A stretch of 64,000 nucleotides of DNA. It comes from JAFGVL01 sp963663245 (GTDB lineage: Bacteria > Bacteroidota > Bacteroidia > Bacteroidales > Paludibacteraceae). Below the pieces are notes generated by a model, which worked only from the letters and a program-made list of their open reading frames with translations, did not search any database and had not been told where the DNA came from. Numbering within the stretch: the first letter of the stretch is position 1; the number at the start of each line of letters is the position of its first letter. This document shows positions 7,527 to 16,728 of the stretch, piece after piece. The translations under genes were made by a program, and so were the position numbers. The stretch is from positions 806,001-870,000 of the forward strand of contig OY760143.1 of the NCBI GenBank assembly GCA_963663245.1, in the 5' to 3' direction.

Positions 7527-10223
7527 ATGTATAATAAAATATTTTTCTCATTTCTTTTAATAGTAATATCTATTTCAGTTTCTTCACAAGAAACAATTAG
7601 AGTAGATTATTTGTCTACGCCTAAAAATTATGAAATAGCCGAGATTAAAGTGACAGGTGCTGAGAGTTATGAAGAATCAATAATTATTGGTTTCTCAGAT
7701 TTAACGGTAGGTCAAAAAATTACTATCCCTGGCGATGACATTACAAATGTTATAAAACGTTTTTGGAAACAAGGTTTATTCTCTGATGTAAAAATTTTAG
7801 CAGATAGAATTGAAGGAAATAAGATTTGGCTTAATTTAGTATTAAATCAACGCTCTAAAGTATCTGCTGTGACTTATCATGGCATAAGAAATTCTGATGC
7901 AGAAGAGTTTGATGAAATTTTAAGTATTAAAAAAGGAAGTCAAGTAACTCCTAATCTCATCAATGAAACAAAAACTATTGTTGTTGGATATTTTGAAGAT
8001 AAAGGCTATAAAAATGTTGATGTTAAGATTAAGGAGGAAGCAGATCTTAGTCAACCTAATAGCGTTTTTGTCAGAATCTTAGTGAAGAAAAAGAAAAAAG
8101 TAAAAGTAAATAAAATTTATATTGATGGGAATAAAAGTCTTTCTGATAGAAAGATTAACAAAGTTTTAAAGAAAACAAATGAGAGTGGTAATATCTGGAA
8201 TATTTTTAGCAGCAAGAAATTTGTGCAACATCTTTACGTTGCAGATAAAGTAGCTCTTGTCGAAAAATATAATGAGAAAGGTTTTAGAGATGCGTATATT
8301 GAGTTTGATACAGTTAAGACCGTTGCTAAATATAAGATTAAGAAGAAAAGAAAACATTCAGCAGAAAAAAGAAGTTTTCATCAGATACTTACGTTTCAAA
8401 AAAAAGAGTCTGATTATGATTTAGATACTACAAAAATTATTTATAATAAAAAAAGAGTAGACGTATATCTAAAAATAAATGAAGGGAGAAAATACTTTTT
8501 TAGAGATATAAAATGGGTTGGAAATACTATTTATCCTAGTAGAGTTTTAAGTCAAATGCTTCGAATAAGTGAAGGCGATGTTTATAATTCAAAATTATTA
8601 AATGATCGTCTTATAATGGACGAAGATGCTGTGTCAAATTTATATCAAGATAATGGGTATCTTTTCTTTAATGTAGATCCTGTTGAAACAAATATTGAGG
8701 GAGATTCTATTGATTATGAAATGAGAATCTATGAAGGTAAGCAAGCTGTAATTGATAAGGTTGGGATACAGGGTAATACAAGATTATACGAACATTGTGT
8801 GCGCAGAGAGTTGAGAACAAAGCCAGGTGAATTGTATAACAAGTCAAATATTGTACGTACTATTCGTGAACTAGCTCAGATGGGTCACTTTGATCCAGAG
8901 AAGATCGTTCCAGATATACAGCCTGATCCTGAAAATGGGACTGTTGATGTAAATTATCAGTTGGAAACAAAATCAAGTGATCAAGTTGAGTTATCTGCTG
9001 GATATGGTTACACAGGAATTACAGGATCTTTAGGCTTAACATTTAAAAATTTCGCAGTTGAAAATATATTTAAGCCTAAAACATACAAAATTGTACCCCA
9101 AGGGGAAGGGCAAACCTTTAGTATAAAAGGACAAACAAATGGAAGTTATTACACTTCTTTTAGTGCATCTTTTATGGATCCTTGGTTTGGAAATAAACGC
9201 CCAAATTCATTATCTGTAAGTGTTTATCATTCTCGTATGTCTGGTGTAAGTTCAAGGTATCAGAGCTCATACAATCAATATGATACTTATAGTGCTTATA
9301 GTACAAGTAGTTACGGCGCAAGTTCGTATGGATATAGTAGTGATGCAATTGACCCAGAAAAATATTTACATACTACAGGAATTACTGTTGGTTTTGGTAA
9401 GCGTTTGCAATGGCCTGATGATTATTTTGTATTTAATGCAGCTTTAACATATCAGAACTATGCTTTAAAAAATTGGGAGTATTTTATAATGACTGATGGT
9501 TATGCTAATAATCTAAATTTAGGACTTACTTTAAGTAGAAATTCTATTGATAATCCAATATATACACGTAAAGGTTCTTCTTTTTCATTGTCAGGACAGT
9601 TTACTCCTCCTTATTCTTTAATAACAGGGAAAACATATGAAGATGCTCCTGATAGTGAGAAGTACAATTGGTTAGAATTTCATAAGTGGAAGTTTAAAAG
9701 TAAGATATATACGCCAATATCTACAGATAAAAAATTGGTACTTTATACCCGTGCAGAATATGGTTTCTTAGGTTACTATAATAAACATAGAAGATCTCCT
9801 TTTGAGACTTTCTTGGTGGGGGGTGATGGTATGAGTGGTTATTCTACATTTGCAACAGATATTGTTGGTATGCGTGGTTATTCAAGTGGTTCGTTAACAC
9901 CACGTAATGAAAGTAGTAGTTATAACGGGAACCTTTATACACGATTAACAATGGAGTTGCACTATCCATTAGTGTTAGAGGCATCTACAACAATATATGT
10001 ACTAGGTTTTCTTGAAGGAGGGAATTGTTGGTCTAATTTTAATGAATTTAATCCATTTTCTTTGAAAAGATCTGCTGGTATTGGAGTAAGATTATTCTTG
10101 CCAATGTTTGGCATGATGGGTGTCGATTGGGGTTATGGTTTTGATTTAGTAGGAACAGATACTTCTGATAATAGACAGTCTAGCGGAAGTCAATTTGCCT
10201 TTACAATTGGACAAGAATTCTAA
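7527..10223 (+). CDS. bamA: Outer membrane protein assembly factor BamA
   Basis: Core of the BAM complex that inserts beta-barrel proteins in the outer membrane. The 898 residues comprise a signal peptide (1-20), a string of POTRA repeats to about residue 480, and a C-terminal Omp85 barrel ending in Phe (FTIGQEF) as expected for a barrel signal. Two lineage features stand out: a Lys-rich insertion within the POTRA region (about 265-300) and a Ser/Tyr-rich loop in the barrel (about 572-612, SSRYQSSYNQYDTYSAY and onward). The barrel motif GGDGMSGY is present. Followed by two Skp-like genes. Confidence 0.93.
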   Translation: MYNKIFFSFLLIVISISVSSQETIRVDYLSTPKNYEIAEIKVTGAESYEESIIIGFSDLTVGQKITIPGDDITNVIKRFWKQGLFSDVKILADRIEGNKIWLNLVLNQRSKVSAVTYHGIRNSDAEEFDEILSIKKGSQVTPNLINETKTIVVGYFEDKGYKNVDVKIKEEADLSQPNSVFVRILVKKKKKVKVNKIYIDGNKSLSDRKINKVLKKTNESGNIWNIFSSKKFVQHLYVADKVALVEKYNEKGFRDAYIEFDTVKTVAKYKIKKKRKHSAEKRSFHQILTFQKKESDYDLDTTKIIYNKKRVDVYLKINEGRKYFFRDIKWVGNTIYPSRVLSQMLRISEGDVYNSKLLNDRLIMDEDAVSNLYQDNGYLFFNVDPVETNIEGDSIDYEMRIYEGKQAVIDKVGIQGNTRLYEHCVRRELRTKPGELYNKSNIVRTIRELAQMGHFDPEKIVPDIQPDPENGTVDVNYQLETKSSDQVELSAGYGYTGITGSLGLTFKNFAVENIFKPKTYKIVPQGEGQTFSIKGQTNGSYYTSFSASFMDPWFGNKRPNSLSVSVYHSRMSGVSSRYQSSYNQYDTYSAYSTSSYGASSYGYSSDAIDPEKYLHTTGITVGFGKRLQWPDDYFVFNAALTYQNYALKNWEYFIMTDGYANNLNLGLTLSRNSIDNPIYTRKGSSFSLSGQFTPPYSLITGKTYEDAPDSEKYNWLEFHKWKFKSKIYTPISTDKKLVLYTRAEYGFLGYYNKHRRSPFETFLVGGDGMSGYSTFATDIVGMRGYSSGSLTPRNESSSYNGNLYTRLTMELHYPLVLEASTTIYVLGFLEGGNCWSNFNEFNPFSLKRSAGIGVRLFLPMFGMMGVDWGYGFDLVGTDTSDNRQSSGSQFAFTIGQEF

Positions 10224-10284
10224 ATTAAAATGGTAAGAAATTTGCTTTAGAAGCACAATAAGTAATTATTTAATAATTTTAATT

Positions 10285-10800
10285 ATGAAAAAAATAAATT
10301 TATCTATCAGTCTTCTTTTATTTGTTTTTACACTACTAAGTGCTCAAAAAGTTGCTTTAGTAGATATGGAATATGTTATGAAAAATATTCCAGCTTATGA
10401 AACAGCAAACGAACAATTAAATCAAGTCTCAAAAAAATGGCAAAGTGAAGTAGAATCACTTACGCTTGAGGCTCAAACAATGTATAAGAATTATCAAACT
10501 GAATTAGTTTTTATGTCTCCTGATATGAAAACTAAACGTGAGAATGAAATAGTTGAAAAAGAACAAGCAGCACAAGATTTAAAGCGTAAATATTTTTCGT
10601 CAGAAGGAGAGCTTTTTAAAAAACGAGAGAGTCTAATGAAGCCAATACAGGATGAAATATATAATGCTGTTAAAGCAATTTCAGATAGTAAAGGTTATCA
10701 GATGGTTTTAGATAAAGCATCGAGTATGAATTTAATATATGCTTCTTCAAAAATTGATATTAGTGATGATGTATTGTTGAAACTAGGTTATTCAAAATAA
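10285..10800 (+). CDS. OmpH/Skp-family periplasmic chaperone, first copy
   Basis: Predicted holdase that carries unfolded outer-membrane proteins to BamA. The 171 residues have a signal peptide (1-20, cleaved near LLSAQK), the family start KVALVDMEYVMKNIPAYETA, a long charged helical hairpin (about 45-125), and the C-terminal YQMVLDKASSMNLIY segment. The position 61 bp behind bamA is typical of Bacteroidota. Confidence 0.9.
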   Translation: MKKINLSISLLLFVFTLLSAQKVALVDMEYVMKNIPAYETANEQLNQVSKKWQSEVESLTLEAQTMYKNYQTELVFMSPDMKTKRENEIVEKEQAAQDLKRKYFSSEGELFKKRESLMKPIQDEIYNAVKAISDSKGYQMVLDKASSMNLIYASSKIDISDDVLLKLGYSK

Positions 10801-10805
10801 TTAAT

Positions 10806-10813
10806 TACTTTTG
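10806..10813 (+). promoter_or_regulatory. Putative -7 box (TACTTTTG) for the second Skp gene
   Basis: Exact TAnnTTTG match 39 bp upstream of the second chaperone gene; TTG trinucleotides lie about 26 bp further upstream, slightly far for a -33 element. It may allow separate expression of the second copy. Confidence 0.35.
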
Positions 10814-10852
10814 CGTTCTACTTTTTAATTTAATTACTTAATATATAAAACT

Positions 10853-11389
10853 ATGATGAAAAAAATTGTAATAGGAGTTTTAGCTTTACTTTCAGTAAGT
10901 GTGATGGCTCAAAGTGATTCAGGACTTAAATTTGGTCATATTAACAAACAAGAAGTGCTAGTACAAATGGCTGAGTTTGCTACAGCTCAAAAAGAACTAG
11001 AAACTTTAGGAAAACAGTATGAAGATGAATTGATGAAAATGAATGAAGAGTTGCAGAAAAAATATACTGATCTTCAAAATGCAAAAAATATTGAAGAAGC
11101 CATAATGAAAACTCGTCAAGAAGAATTAATGGCATTAAATCAACGAATTGAGTTAGTAAAACAAACAGCAAATGAGCAAATTCAAAAGAAACAAGAAACG
11201 TTAATTGCTCCAATATTAGATAAGTTAAATAAAGCTATTAATGAAGTAGGAGAAGCAAATGGGTTTATGTATATTTTTGATATGCAAGTGCCAGTTGTAG
11301 CTTATATGTCTTCAAAGAGTATTGATGTTACTGGCCTTGTTAAGAAGAAACTTAATATTGCGGGAGCACCAAAAGCAATAGCAAAATAA
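10853..11389 (+). CDS. OmpH/Skp-family periplasmic chaperone, second copy
   Basis: Same family as the preceding gene but clearly diverged. The 178 residues have a signal peptide (1-20, SVSVMAQ), FGHINKQEVLVQM, a long coiled-coil-prone hairpin rich in K, E and Q (about 38-120), and the FMYIFDMQVPVVAYMS block. Two adjacent ATG codons (10853, 10856) are possible starts. A strong terminator follows 18 bp downstream, closing the envelope operon. Confidence 0.9.
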   Translation: MMKKIVIGVLALLSVSVMAQSDSGLKFGHINKQEVLVQMAEFATAQKELETLGKQYEDELMKMNEELQKKYTDLQNAKNIEEAIMKTRQEELMALNQRIELVKQTANEQIQKKQETLIAPILDKLNKAINEVGEANGFMYIFDMQVPVVAYMSSKSIDVTGLVKKKLNIAGAPKAIAK

Positions 11390-11407
11390 TAAAATTTATA
11401 TATCTGT

Positions 11408-11438
11408 AAAAAAGGATGACGAAAGTCATCCTTTTTTT
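11408..11438 (+). terminator. Rho-independent terminator after the Skp genes
   Basis: Stem AAAGGATGAC/GTCATCCTTT around a GAAA tetraloop, then a T run. The A-rich left arm would also allow use from the other strand. Confidence 0.92.
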
Positions 11439-11497
11439 ATGCTATTAGGATAAATGGAAAATATCTGCGACTTTTGTATTGAAAAAACTTCTGTTGA

Positions 11498-12337
11498 ATG
11501 AGTAAATACACATTAAAACCAGCTCCGATTGGAATTTTTGATTCCGGCTACGGTGGGCTAACTATTTTAAATGAGATACGAGCAAAATTACCTCAATATG
11601 ATTATATCTATTTAGGGGATAATGCACGTACACCTTATGGCTCTAGATCATTTGATGTTGTTTATGAGTATACATTGCAAGCTGTTAAGAAACTATTCGA
11701 GATGGGCTGTCATTTGGTAATACTTGCCTGTAATACCTCTTCAGCAAAAGCTCTTCGTACTATTCAACAAAACGATTTGAAGTTATTAGATGAAGATCGT
11801 CGAGTGCTTGGTGTTATAAGACCAACGGTAGAAGTAATAGGTGATATTACAAAATCAAGGCATGTTGGTTTATTAGGAACACTAGGTACAATTCAATCAG
11901 AATCATATCCTATGGAGATTGAAAAAATATCTCCCGATATTTCTCTTGTAAGCGAAGCTTGTCCATTATGGGTGCCTCTTATCGAAAATAATGAACATAA
12001 AGATAAAGGAGCAGATTTCTTTGTAGAAAAGAATATAAAATCTTTATTAAATAAAAATGATAAAATTGATACTATTATACTAGGCTGTACTCATTATCCT
12101 CTTTTAATAGAGAAAATAAAAGAAAATACTCCTCCAAATATTGAAATTATTTCACAAGGTAAATATGTTGCTTTATCCTTAATGAATTACCTAGAAAGAC
12201 ATTCAGAGATGGATCAGAAATGTAGTAAGAATAGTAATGTTGAATATTATACAACAGAATCAGTAGATAAATTTAAAAGTTCTGCAACTATCTTTTTAAA
12301 TAAAGAAGTAGATGCTAAAAGAATAATCTTAGATTAA
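11498..12337 (+). CDS. murI: Glutamate racemase
   Basis: Supplies D-glutamate for peptidoglycan. The 279 residues show IGIFDSGYGGLT with Asp15, the YLGDNARTPYG block, the first catalytic Cys78 in LACNTSS, and the second Cys197 with His199 in ILGCTHYP. Length and motifs are complete. Monocistronic by appearance, between two terminators. Confidence 0.96.
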   Translation: MSKYTLKPAPIGIFDSGYGGLTILNEIRAKLPQYDYIYLGDNARTPYGSRSFDVVYEYTLQAVKKLFEMGCHLVILACNTSSAKALRTIQQNDLKLLDEDRRVLGVIRPTVEVIGDITKSRHVGLLGTLGTIQSESYPMEIEKISPDISLVSEACPLWVPLIENNEHKDKGADFFVEKNIKSLLNKNDKIDTIILGCTHYPLLIEKIKENTPPNIEIISQGKYVALSLMNYLERHSEMDQKCSKNSNVEYYTTESVDKFKSSATIFLNKEVDAKRIILD

Positions 12338-12402
12338 TTAGAAGCTATTTTTATACTAATGCTTAGAGTCATGTGAATGAAGCTGTAAGTTTTTAGGACG
12401 GA

Positions 12403-12522
12403 ATGAAAGAAATGTCTGGAGGTAATTCTATGCGTGAGTTTTTAACTCCTCATCTATTATATTCTAAACGTATTGCTAAAATGAAAAAGACTATTTCTGA
12501 AGCATTGAAATACAAGAAGTAA
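12403..12522 (+). pseudogene. Possible remnant or small ORF of 39 codons (unrecognised)
   Basis: An ORF from the ATG at 12403 to the TAA at 12520-12522 encodes 39 residues (begins MKEMSGGNSMREFLTPHLL, ends ALKYKK). The frame also reads as plausible protein upstream of an in-frame TAG (12394-12396): SHVNEAVSF before the stop, DGMKEMSGG after it. That pattern suggests the tail of a longer gene broken by a stop codon. A terminator follows 18 bp later. I cannot name the parent family. Confidence 0.35.
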
Positions 12523-12540
12523 GCAATAATTATAATATTT

Positions 12541-12587
12541 AAGAGCGAGTTCCTATTCAGGTTTTTCGCTCTTTTGTTTTTTTATGC
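12541..12587 (+). terminator. Rho-independent terminator upstream of typA
   Basis: Stem AAGAGCGA (12541-12548) with TCGCTCTT (12566-12573), a 17-base loop, then a long T run. The loop is large, so stability is moderate. Confidence 0.7.
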
Positions 12588-12629
12588 TTTTGTTCGTAGG
12601 AATGTGCGTAATTTAGCATATATAATACC

Positions 12630-12637
12630 TATCTTTG
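12630..12637 (+). promoter_or_regulatory. Putative -7 box (TATCTTTG) for typA
   Basis: Exact TAnnTTTG match 25 bp upstream of the typA ATG, implying a leader of roughly 20 nt. No TTTG at the expected -33 position. Confidence 0.45.
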
Positions 12638-12662
12638 CACCCTAATTTTTTAAGACTATTAC

Positions 12663-14462
12663 ATGCAAGCTATTAGAAATATTGCAATTATTGCCCATGT
12701 GGATCATGGTAAAACAACCTTAGTAGATAAAATGCTACTGGCAGGTAAGCTATTCCGTGAAAACGAGGAACATGGTGAGCTGATTATGGATAGTAACGAT
12801 CTTGAGAGAGAACGAGGGATTACAATTCTATCTAAAAATGTATCTATTAACTATAAGGATACAAAGATTAATATTATTGACACTCCTGGTCACGCAGACT
12901 TTGGTGGTGAAGTTGAGCGAGTATTAAATATGGCTGATGGTGTGTTACTGTTGGTTGATGCTTTCGAGGGGCCAATGCCACAAACACGATTTGTGCTACA
13001 AAAAGCCATTGAAATTGGGTTAAAGCCAATTGTTGTTATAAATAAGGTTGACAAACCGAATTGTACCCCAGATCTTAGTCAAGAAGCTGTATTTGATTTA
13101 ATGTTTCAATTAGATGCAACAGAAGAGCAATTAGATTTTGCTACAGTATATGGTTCTGCTAAAAATAACTGGATGGCTGAAGATTGGAAAAATCCAACAG
13201 ATAATATTACATTTTTATTAGATGCTATCATAGAACATATTCCTGCACCTTTAACTAGAGAAGGAACGCCTCAAATGTTAATTACATCATTAGATTATTC
13301 ATCGTATGTAGGTAGGATAGCTGTAGGTAGAGTTCATCGTGGAGAATTAAAAACAGGACAGGATGTCTCTTTAGTAAAACGTGATGGTAAAATCATTAAA
13401 TCTCGTATTAAAGAATTACATATCTTCGAGGGGCTTGGAAGAGCAAAAGTTGATAAAGTAGGTTCAGGAGATATATGTGCCTTAGTGGGTATTGATAATT
13501 TTGAAATTGGAGATACTATTGCAGATATTATAAATCCAGAACAATTAACCCCAATTGCTGTTGATGAGCCAACCATGAGTATGGCCTTTACAATTAATGA
13601 TTCTCCATTTTTTGGAAAAGAAGGAAAGTTCGTTACATCGCGCCATATAAATGACAGATTAGAAAAAGAACTAGATAAGAATTTAGCATTACGTGTTGAA
13701 AAATCTGCAACTGCAGATGTGTGGACAGTATTTGGTCGTGGTGTAATGCATTTATCAGTTTTGATTGAAACAATGCGACGTGAGGGTTATGAATTACAGG
13801 TTGGTCAACCGCAAGTACTATTTAAGAATATTGATGGTAAAAAATGCGAGCCAATTGAGCAATTAACTGTTAATGTGCCTGAAGATGTTTCAGGTAAAGT
13901 GATAGAAATGGTTTCTGTAAGAAAAGGAGAAATGCTTTCTATGGAGATGAAAGGAGAGCGTACACACCTTGAATTTAATATCCCCTCACGTGGTATTATT
14001 GGGATGCGTACTAATATGCTAACAGCTACTGCGGGTGAATTAGTGATGTCGCATAGATTTTTAGAATATCAGCCCTATAAAGGTGAAATTGAGAAACGTT
14101 TAAATGGTTCTTTAATTGCCATGGAAAGTGGAACCGCATTTGCTTATGCTATAGATAAGCTACAAGATAGAGGGAAGTTCTTTATTCATCCTCAAACAGA
14201 AATATATTGTGGTCAAGTAGTAGGAGAGCACTCAAAAGACAACGACTTAGTAGTGAATGTTACTAAGTCTAAGAAAATGTCAAATGTGCGTTCATCCGGA
14301 ACCGATGATAAAGTTCGAATTATTCCACCTATAGTTTTTAGTTTAGAAGAAGCGTTGGAGTATATTAAAGAAGATGAATATGTAGAGGTGACACCAGAGT
14401 CTATACGTTTGCGTAAAATCCTATTAGATGAGACAGCTCGAAAACGATCGGGTAAGAACTAG
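12663..14462 (+). CDS. typA: Ribosome-binding GTPase TypA/BipA
   Basis: Translational GTPase related to EF-G, involved in ribosome assembly and stress adaptation. The 599 residues start with the GTPase domain: P-loop AHVDHGKT (11-18), switch I RGITI, G3 DTPGHADF, G4 NKVDK. They continue through EF-Tu domain 2-like, EF-G domain V-like and the BipA-specific C-terminal domain. Full length, single gene between a promoter box and a terminator. Confidence 0.97.
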   Translation: MQAIRNIAIIAHVDHGKTTLVDKMLLAGKLFRENEEHGELIMDSNDLERERGITILSKNVSINYKDTKINIIDTPGHADFGGEVERVLNMADGVLLLVDAFEGPMPQTRFVLQKAIEIGLKPIVVINKVDKPNCTPDLSQEAVFDLMFQLDATEEQLDFATVYGSAKNNWMAEDWKNPTDNITFLLDAIIEHIPAPLTREGTPQMLITSLDYSSYVGRIAVGRVHRGELKTGQDVSLVKRDGKIIKSRIKELHIFEGLGRAKVDKVGSGDICALVGIDNFEIGDTIADIINPEQLTPIAVDEPTMSMAFTINDSPFFGKEGKFVTSRHINDRLEKELDKNLALRVEKSATADVWTVFGRGVMHLSVLIETMRREGYELQVGQPQVLFKNIDGKKCEPIEQLTVNVPEDVSGKVIEMVSVRKGEMLSMEMKGERTHLEFNIPSRGIIGMRTNMLTATAGELVMSHRFLEYQPYKGEIEKRLNGSLIAMESGTAFAYAIDKLQDRGKFFIHPQTEIYCGQVVGEHSKDNDLVVNVTKSKKMSNVRSSGTDDKVRIIPPIVFSLEEALEYIKEDEYVEVTPESIRLRKILLDETARKRSGKN

Positions 14463-14486
14463 AGATTATTTCAATTAGATATATTT

Positions 14487-14524
14487 AAGAAAGAGGGACA
14501 AGTTATTTGTCCCTCTTTTCTTAT
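14487..14524 (+). terminator. Rho-independent terminator after typA
   Basis: Stem AAGAGGGACAA with TTTGTCCCTCTT around a short loop, then TTTTCTT. Confidence 0.9.
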
Positions 14525-14556
14525 ATTTGAACGTTTTTAATTTAAATAAATATACA

Positions 14557-15318
14557 ATGAAAATAATATCTTATAATGTTAATGGAATTCGTGCAGCTAT
14601 CAAAAAAGATTTTGAAGGATGGATGAAAGAAGAGAATCCAGATGTTGTTTGTATTCAAGAAACAAAAGCACAGCCAGATCAAATTGACACTTTTCTTTTT
14701 GCTGAAATGGGCTATAAGTCTTGTTTGTATTCTGCCGAAAAGAAAGGTTATAGTGGAGTAGCCATTTTGTCAAAACAAGAACCTGATAAGGTAGTTGTTG
14801 GTATAGGTAATCCTAAATTTGATTCAGAAGGACGGGTGATTCGTGCTGATTTTGGAGACTTATCCATCATAAGCGTATATGTGCCATCTGGAACTACAGG
14901 AGGTGTCCGACAAGATTATAAAATGGAATTCCTAACTGCATTTGAAATATTTATTTTAGAATTACGAAAAGAACGTCCAAACCTAATTGTTTGTGGTGAT
15001 TATAATATTTGTCATAAACCAATTGATATCAATCACCCAGAAAGACAAAAAGGTGTCTCTGGTTTTCTTCCAGAAGAACGAGAGTGGGTGACAAGTTTTA
15101 TCGAAAGTGGTATGATAGATACCTTTCGTGAGTTTGATGATAGTGCAGAAAAATATAGTTGGTGGAGCTATAGAGCCGGAGCTCGTGCAAATAATGCTGG
15201 TTGGCGTATCGACTACTTATTTGCAACAGAAACTTTACGAAGTAAACTTAAATCAGGGGCTATTTTAGCCGATGTAGTACACTCCGATCACTGCCCTGTT
15301 TTGTTAGAACTTAAGTAG
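14557..15318 (+). CDS. xth: Exodeoxyribonuclease III (AP endonuclease)
   Basis: Repairs abasic sites and blocked 3' ends in DNA. From the ATG at 14557 (MKIISYNVNGIRAA) the 253 residues carry the ExoIII motifs: Glu35 in IQETKAQ, the GDYNICHKPID catalytic block, the WRIDYLFAT segment and the terminal SDHCPVLLEL. An upstream in-frame ATG (14527) would add ten non-conserved residues and lies in the terminator tail, so it is less likely. Confidence 0.96.
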   Translation: MKIISYNVNGIRAAIKKDFEGWMKEENPDVVCIQETKAQPDQIDTFLFAEMGYKSCLYSAEKKGYSGVAILSKQEPDKVVVGIGNPKFDSEGRVIRADFGDLSIISVYVPSGTTGGVRQDYKMEFLTAFEIFILELRKERPNLIVCGDYNICHKPIDINHPERQKGVSGFLPEEREWVTSFIESGMIDTFREFDDSAEKYSWWSYRAGARANNAGWRIDYLFATETLRSKLKSGAILADVVHSDHCPVLLELK

Positions 15319-15338
15319 GATTATTAAGCATATTTGAT

Positions 15339-15346
15339 TAATTTTG
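15339..15346 (+). promoter_or_regulatory. Putative -7 box (TAATTTTG) for purB
   Basis: Exact TAnnTTTG match 35 bp upstream of the purB ATG; no matching -33 box. Confidence 0.35.
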
Positions 15347-15381
15347 TGTGCTTATTTCAACAACTAAATTAGATAATTTTT

Positions 15382-16725
15382 ATGGAACTAAACTTGCTCA
15401 CAGCCATTTCTCCAATCGATGGTCGCTATCGTGGGAAAACAGATAAATTAGCTGCATATTTTTCTGAATATGCTTTAATTCGTTACCGTGTATTGGTAGA
15501 AGTAGAATATTTTATAGCCCTGTGCGAGTTACCTCTTGAGCAGTTAAAAGGTATAGATAAAGCCGTATTAGATAAATTATGTAAAATTTACGTTGATTTT
15601 TCAGAAGCAGATGCACAAAAGATTAAAGATATTGAAAGTGTAACTAATCATGATGTTAAAGCTGTTGAGTATTTTATCAAAGAAAAGTTCGATGATTTAG
15701 GTCTGTCTGATTATAAAGAATTTATCCATTTTGGCTTAACCTCTCAAGACATAAATAATACTGCTATTCCATTATCTATTAAAGATGCATTGAATGATGT
15801 TGTTTATCCTGAAATGCAGATATTAGTTAACGAGTTAAATAAGCTTGCTGATACTTGGGATAGCATACCTATGTTAGCTAAGACTCATGGCCAACCCGCT
15901 TCTCCAACAAGGTTAGGGAAAGAAATTAAAGTTTTTTCTAGTCGTTTAGAAAACCAAATTGATTTGATGAAAAAGGTGCCTTCTTCTGCTAAATTTGGTG
16001 GTGCAACTGGTAACTATAATGCTCATAAAGTTGCTTACCCTCAATTTGATTGGAAAGAATTCGGAAATTTATTTGTTTCTAAAAAATTAGGTCTAGACCG
16101 TGAACAGTGTACTACTCAAATATCTAATTATGATAATTTAGCTGCTCTTTTTGATGGGTTAAAACGAATTAACACAATTATTATTGATTTATGTAGAGAC
16201 GTGTGGACTTATATTTCTATGGAATATTTCAAACAAAAAATTAAAGAAGGTGAGATCGGTTCATCTGCTATGCCACATAAAGTGAATCCAATTGATTTTG
16301 AAAATGCTGAAGGGAATTTGGGTATTGCTAATGCTATATTAGAACATCTTGCTGCTAAATTGCCGATTTCTCGTTTACAAAGAGATTTAACCGATTCAAC
16401 AGTATTACGTAATGCAGGGGTGCCTTTTGCACATACGCTTATTGCCTTACAAAGTACGATGAAAGGTTTAGGTAAATTATTGATTAATGAAAAAGCAATT
16501 GCTAAAGATTTAGATAACTCATGGGCTGTTGTTGCAGAGGGAATTCAGACGATACTTAGAAGAGAGGCTTATCCAAACCCTTATGAAGCTCTTAAAGAGT
16601 TGACTCGAACAAATAATACCATAACAGAGGAATCTATTAAAGCTTTTGTTGAAACATTAAATGTTTCTGAAAGTGTAAAAGAAGAACTAAGAAAAATCAC
16701 CCCTTTTACTTATACAGGAATTTAA
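15382..16725 (+). CDS. purB: Adenylosuccinate lyase
   Basis: Purine synthesis enzyme acting twice: SAICAR to AICAR, and adenylosuccinate to AMP. The 447 residues contain the early block ISPIDGRYRGKT, HDVKAVEYF, the catalytic His region AKTHGQPASPT, and the fumarase/lyase signature GSSAMPHKVNP at about 293-303. Full length. Only 3 bp separate it from the ABC exporter, so co-transcription is likely though functionally unrelated. Confidence 0.96.
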   Translation: MELNLLTAISPIDGRYRGKTDKLAAYFSEYALIRYRVLVEVEYFIALCELPLEQLKGIDKAVLDKLCKIYVDFSEADAQKIKDIESVTNHDVKAVEYFIKEKFDDLGLSDYKEFIHFGLTSQDINNTAIPLSIKDALNDVVYPEMQILVNELNKLADTWDSIPMLAKTHGQPASPTRLGKEIKVFSSRLENQIDLMKKVPSSAKFGGATGNYNAHKVAYPQFDWKEFGNLFVSKKLGLDREQCTTQISNYDNLAALFDGLKRINTIIIDLCRDVWTYISMEYFKQKIKEGEIGSSAMPHKVNPIDFENAEGNLGIANAILEHLAAKLPISRLQRDLTDSTVLRNAGVPFAHTLIALQSTMKGLGKLLINEKAIAKDLDNSWAVVAEGIQTILRREAYPNPYEALKELTRTNNTITEESIKAFVETLNVSESVKEELRKITPFTYTGI

Positions 16726-16728
16726 TAT

